Positions 17,561 through 24,318 of a DNA stretch of 64,000 nucleotides are shown piece after piece. Below the pieces are notes generated by a model, which was not told the origin of the DNA, ran no database searches, and worked only from the letters and a program-made list of their open reading frames with translations. This DNA is from Arthrobacter sp. Bz4 (lineage in GTDB: Bacteria; Actinomycetota; Actinomycetes; Actinomycetales; Micrococcaceae): the NCBI RefSeq assembly GCF_003075455.1, contig NZ_QDAE01000003.1:218052-282051 (forward strand), in the 5' to 3' direction. Each line of letters begins with the position of its first letter. Position 1 is the first letter of the stretch. The position numbers were made by a program, and so were the translations under genes.

Positions 17561-18436
17561 TCAAGGGTTGCAGTACTCGCAGAAGCGCGGGTCGGCTCGG
17601 GGTGGGTCAGTCAGCTCGCGAGTGCAGCGGTACTCACAGTTGATGCACCCATAGATGACGGCGCGGGTTTCGCTTGTGGGTTCACCGCAGCTGGAGCACT
17701 TCAGCCCTGAAATTCGCTCCACTTTCCAGAATCCTGGGCTGGCGCACTCCGGGCATCTGGAGCGAATCCGCTGCGAAAGATCTTCCGCAGCGAGGCGGAT
17801 AGTTTCCATACGAGTGGGATTGGCGCAAGCACGCATATCTGTCTCCAGAAAGACCTGCCCTTCCCCCGATTGGGCCTGAGCGGCCGAAAAGGCCAGCTCC
17901 AGCTCGGTCCAGTTGGATAGTCCCTTACGGAAGGCGGGGTCCTGCTCGCCGTCCGGTCGAACAACTAAGTGATGGTCAGGAAACTTGGATCTACAGGCAA
18001 ACCCGCGGGCCTCCGCCCAGTCCGCGGTCAGCAGATGAGAGAAATTCGTCTTACCTTGGGCCATGGCGACAATCTCCAGCTCACGGCCTGTGTCGATCCA
18101 TAGGATGAGTTCAATATTCCAGGGAAACATTCCAAGGTAGGGATCTGTTGCAAATGAGCCCTCGCTGGCGATACCAATTGGCAGTCCCGACAATTTCATG
18201 CCCATCTGCGCCTTCCTGCGTGCAGCCTCCAGCTGTGTGCCGGCGCGCGGAATGTCACGGGTGAAAGTACCGAGCAGATCAGTATCGTAGCCTGCAACAT
18301 GTTCAACCCGGCAACCAAGCGCATCGTCTAGCACCGGGCCGATGACCCGCTCCTTGCCATGCTGGGTAAGTAGAGCTATCCGTTCACCCGGATACATGGG
18401 GAGCGGCATTGGTGTGCCGACATGGATAGCGGGCAT
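17561..18436 (-). CDS. Zinc-ribbon protein, probably DUF6671 family
   Basis: 291 residues, soluble. The first two thirds form an alpha/beta domain (GERIALLTQHGKERVIGPVL, GFACRSKFPDHHLVVRPDGE with an HHLV motif and a basic residue cluster); the last third carries a Cys-rich tail with SRCPECASPGFW, LKCSSCGEPTSE, YGCINCEYRC and RFCEYCNP, i.e. about four CxxC knuckles forming two zinc sites. I associate this layout with DUF6671, from memory and not certain. Function unknown; the acidic and basic residues before the zinc tail would suit nucleic-acid or nucleotide handling, which is only a guess. GGAGAGG 6 nt before ATG 18436 decides the start over a TTG at 18442. Confidence 0.7.
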   Translation of the reverse strand: MPAIHVGTPMPLPMYPGERIALLTQHGKERVIGPVLDDALGCRVEHVAGYDTDLLGTFTRDIPRAGTQLEAARRKAQMGMKLSGLPIGIASEGSFATDPYLGMFPWNIELILWIDTGRELEIVAMAQGKTNFSHLLTADWAEARGFACRSKFPDHHLVVRPDGEQDPAFRKGLSNWTELELAFSAAQAQSGEGQVFLETDMRACANPTRMETIRLAAEDLSQRIRSRCPECASPGFWKVERISGLKCSSCGEPTSETRAVIYGCINCEYRCTRELTDPPRADPRFCEYCNP

Positions 18437-18651
18437 TTGCAACCTCTCCGTGGACGACCCCAGACAGGAAGGATAGGTGCCCTTCTTGGCTGGGTCTTCC
18501 GTGACTTAATACATGAAGTATAGTTCAGGAATAGAATTCCGGAGACGATGAGGAGCCGTCATGGTGTCTTCGGTGTTCATCCCACACGCCAGCGCACAGA
18601 CAGCGAATTTTCACCAATGCCGACGTTTGTGCAGCAGTAAGAAAGGCCCAC

Positions 18652-19599
18652 GTGATCGATCCCATCATCCTTTTCTTCCTGCTCGGCGCAGTGGCGGGAC
18701 TCCTGCGTTCGGAGTTGCGCCTACCGGCAGCAGTTTACGATTTCATCAGCATTGTGTTGCTGCTATCCATCGGACTCAAAGGCGGTATAGAGCTCGCCAG
18801 ACAGCCCTTCGTCACTCTGCTGCCGCAGATGCTCGCCGTTGTTGCGCTGGGGTTCCTTCTCTCGCTGGTTGCCTTCCCCACACTCCGCTATCTGGGTCGC
18901 TTCAACCGAGCAGATTCCGCTTCCATCGCAGCCCACTATGGCTCAGTGAGTGTGGGCACTTATGCGGTGGCCGTCGCTTACCTGGGTAGCCGCGAGATTG
19001 CATTCGAAGAGCACATGCCGTTGCTCCTGGTGTTGATGGAAGTGCCAGCCATCATTATGGGAATCATTCTGGCCCGAGGCCTCTCCCGCGAAACCAGGTG
19101 GAAATCAATTGGCCATGAGGTTTTCCTTGGGAAAAGCGTGGTGTTGCTCCTGGGTGGGCTTCTCATCGGATGGCTGGCGGGCCCGGACGGGCTCTCTTCG
19201 ATTGAGCCGTTCTTTTTTGACCTTTTCAAGGGATTCTTGGCCCTTTTCCTGCTTGAGATGGGGCTCATCACGGCGACGCAGATCGGCAGCCTACGCAAGC
19301 ACGGAATTTTTCTCGTCGCCTTTGGAATAGTCATGCCACTCTTTTCCGGCCTGGTCGGGACCGGGCTCGGCTGGGCTTTGGGCCTCTCCATCGGTGGAAC
19401 CATGGTTCTTGCCACGCTAGCGGCAAGTGCGTCGTACATCGCGGCGCCAGCAGCCATGCGCATTTCAGTTCCCGAAGCCAACCCAACCCTTTCGCTGGCC
19501 GCCTCGCTGGGGATAACGTTCCCGTTCAACGTACTGATCGGAATTCCGATCTACTACACGATGGCCGTGTGGGCACATACTGCTCTCGCTGGAGGATGA
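18652..19599 (+). CDS. sbtA: SbtA-type sodium-dependent bicarbonate permease
   Basis: 315-residue membrane protein with about 10 helices. LRLPAAVYDFISIVLLLSIGLKGGIEL is the signature N-terminal repeat of SbtA (read in parts: LPAAVYDF, SIGLKGG), YGSVSVGTYAVAVAYL and MGLITATQIG are further conserved sites, and MVLATLAASASYIAAPAAMR is the second-half equivalent of the substrate-site Ser/Ala-rich helix. Known members import HCO3- with Na+ in cyanobacteria; non-cyanobacterial homologues are widespread but little studied. The GTG start at 18652 has GAAAGG upstream. It is followed after 5 nt by a PII-like gene, the genetic arrangement of sbtA-sbtB. Confidence 0.86.
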   Translation: MIDPIILFFLLGAVAGLLRSELRLPAAVYDFISIVLLLSIGLKGGIELARQPFVTLLPQMLAVVALGFLLSLVAFPTLRYLGRFNRADSASIAAHYGSVSVGTYAVAVAYLGSREIAFEEHMPLLLVLMEVPAIIMGIILARGLSRETRWKSIGHEVFLGKSVVLLLGGLLIGWLAGPDGLSSIEPFFFDLFKGFLALFLLEMGLITATQIGSLRKHGIFLVAFGIVMPLFSGLVGTGLGWALGLSIGGTMVLATLAASASYIAAPAAMRISVPEANPTLSLAASLGITFPFNVLIGIPIYYTMAVWAHTALAGG

Positions 19600-19604
19600 G
19601 ACTG

Positions 19605-19922
19605 ATGCAAAACCGAACAACTAAGCTGCTAACAATCATCACCGAATCGGTGCTTGAAACCACACTCGCGCGCGAGCTCGACCGACTGAATGCTCGCGGC
19701 TACACCATCACCGATGCGCGAGGGAAAGGCCACCACGGCGTGCGTAACGCCGGCTGGGAACCGAGCAGCAACATCCGCATCGAGGTGGCATGCGATGAAG
19801 CGACGGCCGGGGCGATCGCCGGGTTTCTCGAAAAAAACTATTCCGACAACTACGCAATGATCTTGTTCACGAGCGACATCGAAGTCCTGCGTTTGAACAG
19901 ACCGCCCAGCACCGCCACGTGA
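19605..19922 (+). CDS. sbtB: SbtB-like PII-family regulatory protein
   Basis: 105 residues with the ferredoxin-like PII fold: TTKLLTIITESVLETTLARE (strand and helix 1), LNARGYTITDARGKGHHGVR (the GYT-x-D-A-x-G-G start of the T-loop), NIRIEVACDEATAGAIAGFL and a final strand AMILFTSDIEVLR. SbtB in cyanobacteria binds cAMP/AMP and docks on SbtA. The C-terminal CGPxGC redox loop of many cyanobacterial SbtBs is absent here. No Tyr or Ser matching the uridylylated/phosphorylated T-loop site is obvious. GGAGG 9 nt upstream supports ATG 19605; another ATG at 19596 overlaps the sbtA stop. Confidence 0.78.
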   Translation: MQNRTTKLLTIITESVLETTLARELDRLNARGYTITDARGKGHHGVRNAGWEPSSNIRIEVACDEATAGAIAGFLEKNYSDNYAMILFTSDIEVLRLNRPPSTAT

Positions 19923-20254
19923 GAAACTCCGGCCGTTAAAGGCAAGCAGCAGGACAGCCGGCCGAAACGCCGCGATCCGCCAGCTATGACACAGGCATAG
20001 TCTTCTGCCCCACCATGATCGCGGCACCAACCAGGAGCTTGACCTAGCCCAGCCAAGCCCGAGAACGCCCCACAAGGGCACAGCTAACCGAACCGTCCCG
20101 TGAATCAAGCCGCCTGCTTGTTGGCGATGAGGAATATTCGGACAACCGATCCACTGTCCTGCGCCCTGCACGCTGACGGAGGTCGGGAGGACACTGCATG
20201 GGCATCGTCGCGATCCTTTTTACAGAAAATAGCGGCATCGAACCCGGGCTTCAT
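19923..20254. other. 332-nt stretch without a convincing gene
   Basis: No frame looks like an intact protein. On the minus strand two adjacent frames spell LAVPLWGVLGLGWA and then VKLLVGAAIMVGQKTMPVS before a stop at about 19988, reminiscent of the C-terminal end of a membrane protein with a frame break. This could be a gene remnant or chance. Confidence 0.3.
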
Positions 20255-20623
20255 TTATGCAGTTGGTTCCTTTGCTGGTGACTTTTGCCAAGGCCACCTG
20301 CCGGTAATCTCGAGTTCAAGCGAGAAGCTGAGGAATGTTCGGATCAGGACGATCAGACCCAGCACGCCGACTGATTCAAAAGTGGGGGTTACTGCAACGG
20401 TCCGAATGATGTCCGCTGCTACCAGCAGCTCAAGGCCGAGAAGAATGGATCTTCCCAGTCTTCGGCGGTAAGTCTCGTAGGTCTTGTGGCCTTCGTTTTT
20501 TCGCCGTCGCAGCAGGGCGCCAGCGGCAATCAGGCTCGCAGCGATGATACCGATCACTATCGCGGCGACACCGGCCGCGTCGACCGCTTTACCAATCCCT
20601 TCCATCACTTCCTTGAATTCCAC
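20255..20623 (-). CDS. DUF1622 family membrane protein
   Basis: 122 residues with three hydrophobic segments. The family-defining run is clear: RRLGRSILLGLELLVAADII, RTVAVTPTFESVGVLGLIVL and IRTFLSFSLELEITGRWPW. The first helix (AAIVIGIIAASLIAAGALL) is followed by a basic turn RRRKNEGHKTYETYRR. Function unknown in the family. The ATG follows an AGGTG-containing leader. Preceded on the same strand by the APC permease, with about 100 nt between, so loosely linked. Confidence 0.82.
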   Translation of the reverse strand: MEFKEVMEGIGKAVDAAGVAAIVIGIIAASLIAAGALLRRRKNEGHKTYETYRRRLGRSILLGLELLVAADIIRTVAVTPTFESVGVLGLIVLIRTFLSFSLELEITGRWPWQKSPAKEPTA

Positions 20624-20726
20624 TCTGCTGCACCTGCCTTTTATGTCGGAGAACCGAGCTGAGGTTCATCGTGAGGACACTCTGAGCCGTTCTGAAGTTA
20701 GTTGCAACGACCGCTGGTGACGCGTG

Positions 20727-22076
20727 TCAGTCGGACTCGTGCCGGGTGGACGTTCCTTCCGTGGGCGCGGCGTCGTCGTTCCGTCGGCGTACCACGAGCC
20801 ATTGGGTCACAACGATGATCAGGGCGACGACGGCGGTGATTATCAGGGTGAATGGGTCTGATTGCGCTTTGAGAAGGATGAAGGGTATCAGGACGGCGAC
20901 GTCGAGGACGATCGCCACCCAGGGGATCCAGGTTTTGGCTTCGACGTCGTCCTTCAGGTGCCGGATGATGCCCCAGTGGATGGCGATGTCCATGACCAGG
21001 TAGAGGATCGCGCCGAGGGAGGCGATCTGGGAGAGGTCGAAGAAGGCGGCCATGAGGATGGCTAGTCCGGCGGTGATGTATAGCGACTGGTGTCCCTCTT
21101 TGCCGGGCAGGCCGGGGGCCTGGCCCATGTCACGGAGCATGTCGTAGAGTTTCGAAACTGAGAACAGGCTGGCGACTAGTCCCGAAAGGGTAGCGACCAC
21201 CGCGATCGCCACGGTCAGGCCCACCCCCCATGACCCGAACGCCGGCTCCGCTGCTTCCGCGAGAGCATAGTCGCGGGCCTCCACGATCTGAGGGACGGTG
21301 AGGCTCCCGGTGACCGCGACGGTAATCATCAGATAGAGCACGGTGCACAGGCTGATGGCGATCATGATGGACCGTCCAATATTGCGTTTGGGATCACGCA
21401 GGTCCCCGCCCTGGTTGGTGATCGTGGTGAATCCCTTATACGCCAGAATGCACAGTGCGACCGCGCCCAGAAATCCCAGGAGCCCTGCATCCGGTGGTGT
21501 GCGGTCCGTGGTGGTGAACAGGTCCCCCAGGGAGGAGAGACCGGCGGTGAGGATCCCGGCAACGGCTAGGACCGCGATGCCAACAATCTTGATCGCTGCG
21601 GTGACCGTAGCGGAGCGTTCCACCAACGTATTGCCCACCAGATTCACCAACGCTGCACCCGTAATGGCTATTACAGCCAGGACCGGTACCCAGAGGGTAG
21701 AGTCCTGCAGTCCGAAGGGACGCAGCAGATAGGTTCCAAAGGTGCGCCCAAGAAGGCTTTCGGCCAGGATCATCGACACGTACATGAATAACGAGAACGA
21801 GCCGGCAACCACCCCGGGGCCGTAGGCGGCCTTGAGCAGCATGGCGATGCCGCCGGAAGATGGATTCTTTGCGGAGTAGCGGATGTAGGAGTAGGAGCTG
21901 AACCCCACGACCACGGCGCCGGCGAAGAACGCCCACGGTACCCAGCCGCCGGCCAGTTCGGCCACCTGGCCAACGAGCGCGAAGATACCCGCCCCAATCA
22001 TGACCCCGGTCCCCAGGGCCACGGAACCGGTCAACGACAGTTTCTGCTCATTCTTCGATGATGATTCGGCTTCCAT
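20727..22076 (-). CDS. APC superfamily amino acid permease
   Basis: 449 residues, 12 predicted transmembrane helices. The unwound TM1 motif GVMIGAGIFALVG and TM6-like region AYKGFTTITNQGGDLRDPKRNIGRS-type sequence (GFTTITNQGGDLRDPKRN) are those of APC/YfnA-like permeases. Late helices end at VVTQWLVVRRRND. Substrate is probably an amino acid or polyamine; not determinable. The ATG at 22076 was preferred to 22097 because AAAGGA lies 7 nt upstream. The region between it and the frameshifted lipoprotein is about 230 nt. Confidence 0.9.
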   Translation of the reverse strand: MEAESSSKNEQKLSLTGSVALGTGVMIGAGIFALVGQVAELAGGWVPWAFFAGAVVVGFSSYSYIRYSAKNPSSGGIAMLLKAAYGPGVVAGSFSLFMYVSMILAESLLGRTFGTYLLRPFGLQDSTLWVPVLAVIAITGAALVNLVGNTLVERSATVTAAIKIVGIAVLAVAGILTAGLSSLGDLFTTTDRTPPDAGLLGFLGAVALCILAYKGFTTITNQGGDLRDPKRNIGRSIMIAISLCTVLYLMITVAVTGSLTVPQIVEARDYALAEAAEPAFGSWGVGLTVAIAVVATLSGLVASLFSVSKLYDMLRDMGQAPGLPGKEGHQSLYITAGLAILMAAFFDLSQIASLGAILYLVMDIAIHWGIIRHLKDDVEAKTWIPWVAIVLDVAVLIPFILLKAQSDPFTLIITAVVALIIVVTQWLVVRRRNDDAAPTEGTSTRHESD

Positions 22077-22114
22077 GCGGTCATCCTTTCGCCTCATGCC
22101 TGCACCTAGTTTCT

Positions 22115-22210
22115 TTACGACTGTTCAGTTGGGCTTGCGTGTGGCGGGGAGGGCATAACCCAAAGGATCCCGTTGAGTCCCCAGCCGAGGATAGTGACGA
22201 AGAATAACAC
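22115..22210 (-). CDS. Possible 31-aa membrane microprotein
   Basis: GTG-initiated frame reading VLFFVTILGWGLNGILWVMP and a polar tail (ASPTEQS), one hydrophobic span, stop 38 nt before the APC permease start. No ribosome site is evident and the start is uncertain; it could equally be chance. Reported because the span is strongly hydrophobic and lies immediately upstream of a transporter. Confidence 0.22.
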   Translation of the reverse strand: MLFFVTILGWGLNGILWVMPSPPHASPTEQS

Positions 22211-22305
22211 CCGTGACGAATCTGGTCGGCACCTATTCGATAGGTGGCATAAAGAGTCGGGGGTTCTCTCCCAGATCGAGGCTGTACTACTTTGTCGAAG
22301 AGATT

Positions 22306-22871
22306 TTAGTCGGTAGCAAGGGATGCGGCGCTGGCAGCTTCCAGGTATGCCTGCTCTTCCCAGTCCTCGAATGCATCATCGTCGAGGTCTACTTGTAGTT
22401 CTTGTTCCACGGTCGCTGGATAGAATTCTTCGTGCACCTCACCAATCACCCCTACCGGCATTCCTGGGGCAAGTTCAGGAAGGTCCTCCTGGTGTATTAC
22501 CAGCAACGGCTTGATAATGACTGCATCGATGTCGACGACATCGATGCAGGTGGAACCGTGTTGCTTACAAGGGTAAACATGTTGGGGGAAATCACCTCTC
22601 CGACGATGGCGGCAATGGTAACTTCCTCGCCAACATAGAACTCCAGGTCGTCGAAAAACGCGGTGTCGTAAACCCCCGTGTAATCGGCGTAGGGCTGAGC
22701 TGGCTCGGACACTTCCTCTAGTACTTCATCGGTTTCCGCCGTCTCCTCATTGACGAGGCTCGGCAGGTCATCGTCGGGACCTGCGCACCCGTTTAGCACG
22801 AACAATGTGACGGGGAGGATAGCTACCACAGCCGCTCTGCGCAGCGTTTGCCTACTTCGGCTGTCCATCAT
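22306..22871 (-). CDS. Secreted lipoprotein, frameshifted in this sequence
   Basis: Two overlapping frames make one protein. The first (start 22871) has a signal peptide RRAAVVAILPVTLFVLNGC with lipobox LNGC, an acidic linker, then VYDTAFFDDLEFYVGEEVTI and ISPNMFTLVS; it then runs into a stop. The second (to 22306) continues CIDVVDIDAVIIKPLLVIHQ, EDLPELAPGMPVGVIGEVHE and ends in an acidic tail. Joined, these give the OB-like beta pattern of a lipoprotein family known to me only as conserved hypothetical in actinobacteria. The break lies near 22549-22558, beside a perfect palindrome. One missing base restores the reading frame, so it is either a recent pseudogene or a sequence error. Confidence 0.75.
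22521..22549. repeat. 29-bp perfect palindrome inside the lipoprotein gene
   Basis: CTGCATCGATGTCG (22521-22534), one central base, and the exact complement (22536-22549). It encodes the CIDVVDIDA stretch and abuts the inferred frameshift. Confidence 0.9.
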
Positions 22872-23219
22872 GGCTCCTGTTCTCGAGTTGAGAGGTTTCC
22901 ATCCACTCTGTCTGTAGAGCTCACATCGGTCAAGGAACGCTGTCCGCTAGACGTCCGTGCGGAGTCGAAGCGTGCGGAATCGAAGGGCGTCACAGCCCGG
23001 CTCCTTACTCTTTGCAAGATCACACTTCGGCGGGGCCGGGGATAAGAAGGGTTACGGTCCGATAACTGGGGTAGAAATGCGATACAAAGCTTGCTTACGG
23101 TCGAAGGGACGCAGCCAGTACAGTCCCATCACATGCGAGGACCGGCCGCGGCACGGGCCCCGCTGAAGAAGGAATTGGGCCTGGGCACCAATGAGGAGGA
23201 ACGACTCACACGGCGCGCT
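22872..23219. other. 348-nt intergenic stretch, no gene seen
   Basis: No frame with coding character, no tRNA and no strong hairpin. It presumably holds the promoter of the lipoprotein gene near 22872-22920 and the 3' side of the next minus-strand gene. Confidence 0.5.
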
Positions 23220-23732
23220 TTAGACGCGGCGTTTACCCCACGCTAGTTCGATCAGCGTCGAGACGAAGACCACCAGAGCCGCGGCCCCGGGCCAAATCGC
23301 CGCTACGCCCGGGGATAGCAAGACAAAGTCTGGATCTGCGCCGAACATCATGCCCAGCCACTGTCCGATAAGCACCGCTAGCACCGATCCGAGGATCGAT
23401 CCGCCCACCGCCGACCCAATCCGCTGCCATGCCCCGGGGAGATCCATCCGTTGAACGAGAAGCCAGCCCACCACGATGCCAACCACCAGCTGAAGACCAC
23501 CGAGCGTCAGATCGGTCACCAGGGCCGCTTCCTCGGGGGCTGGGTCGCCGTACAGACCCCCACCCGGCGCGGCGAACCACCACGCCATACCCATTAGCAA
23601 CCCCAGACCGACCATCGTGGATGCCCACCAAAGAAGCGAGGTGGGTGGGACGGCGGTGTCTTCGGTGGCAACCGAGTACACCGGCGGCGGATAGCTTCCG
23701 GCCTGCTCGGCGTCGGGACTGGAGGATCGCAT
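23220..23732 (-). CDS. Hypothetical membrane protein (170 aa)
   Basis: 170 residues: a Pro/Ser-rich 30-residue cytosolic tail, then four hydrophobic spans (LLWWASTMVGLGLLMGMAWW; LQLVVGIVVGWLLV; GGSILGSVLAVLIGQWLGMM; AAIWPGAAALVVFVSTLIEL) with a short extracytoplasmic loop GGGLYGDPAPEEAAL. Resembles actinobacterial DUF2567-like proteins, but I cannot confirm the family. Start ATG at 23732 overlaps nothing and faces the divergent flavin reductase across an AT-rich promoter region. Confidence 0.62.
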   Translation of the reverse strand: MRSSSPDAEQAGSYPPPVYSVATEDTAVPPTSLLWWASTMVGLGLLMGMAWWFAAPGGGLYGDPAPEEAALVTDLTLGGLQLVVGIVVGWLLVQRMDLPGAWQRIGSAVGGSILGSVLAVLIGQWLGMMFGADPDFVLLSPGVAAIWPGAAALVVFVSTLIELAWGKRRV

Positions 23733-23774
23733 GACTTATACATTAACAAAGTTATGCGGCACCAAGGCCTCCCT

Positions 23775-23780
23775 TAGGGT
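23775..23780 (+). promoter_or_regulatory. -10 hexamer of the flavin reductase gene, leaderless
   Basis: TAGGGT, 7 nt before the GTG at 23788. It argues against the longer frame from the ATG at 23731. Confidence 0.45.
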
Positions 23781-23787
23781 GGGGTGC

Positions 23788-24306
23788 GTGAATGATCTAC
23801 GCCCAGCCGACCCAACAGTCCATGACTCAACAGCAGCTTTCCGGGACGCGTTCCGCCGCCATCCGGCCGGGGTAGCGATCATCACTGCTGTCTATGAGGG
23901 CCAGCCGTTCGGATTCACCGCAACATCCGTTTCGTCGCTTTCCGCGGACCCGCCCAGGTTTAGCTTCAACATGGCCCGCACCTCCTCGTCCTGGCCCGCC
24001 GTCGCGAACACCAACTACATCGGCGTCCACATGCTCGGGCTGGGTAACCGCGAGCTGGCCGACCGGTTCGCCCGGAGCCGCGACCGTTTCAGCGGAGATC
24101 ACTGGAAGCCCGGACCGCACGGTGTGCCGCTGTTGGAGGGTGTGGCAGCACACCTGATCGGCCGCATCAGCATGAGGCTGTCCTTCGAAAACAACGCGGT
24201 CGTGGTCGCCGAGGTGGAGGCCGGCGAGGTCGGCCCGCCGGGCGTTCCCCTGCTCTATCACGGCGGCGTTTACGGGCAACCCACAGCGCTGGATTACGAG
24301 ATCTAG
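23788..24306 (+). CDS. Flavin reductase family protein
   Basis: 172 residues of the NADH:FMN oxidoreductase-like split barrel. Signatures: FRDAFRRHPAGVAIITAVYE (strand 1-2), GFTATSVSSLSADPPRFSFN (FMN phosphate loop, SVSSLSADPP) and the C-terminal LLYHGGVYGQ with the conserved H-GG-Y. Such proteins supply reduced FMN to two-component monooxygenases or act on small substrates; no monooxygenase is nearby. GTG 23788 was chosen because the ATG at 23731 would start within the divergent gene's first codons, and a -10 hexamer lies just upstream of the GTG. Its stop is 12 nt from the convergent dnaE stop. Confidence 0.88.
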   Translation: MNDLRPADPTVHDSTAAFRDAFRRHPAGVAIITAVYEGQPFGFTATSVSSLSADPPRFSFNMARTSSSWPAVANTNYIGVHMLGLGNRELADRFARSRDRFSGDHWKPGPHGVPLLEGVAAHLIGRISMRLSFENNAVVVAEVEAGEVGPPGVPLLYHGGVYGQPTALDYEI

Positions 24307-24318
24307 CGCGTCAGACCC

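Noticed and set aside
18561..18651. Small ORF with GAGGAG site upstream of sbtA (leader peptide)
   Set aside because: It runs out of frame into sbtA, has no membrane or conserved features, and its ATG may only reflect a leader; not convincing.
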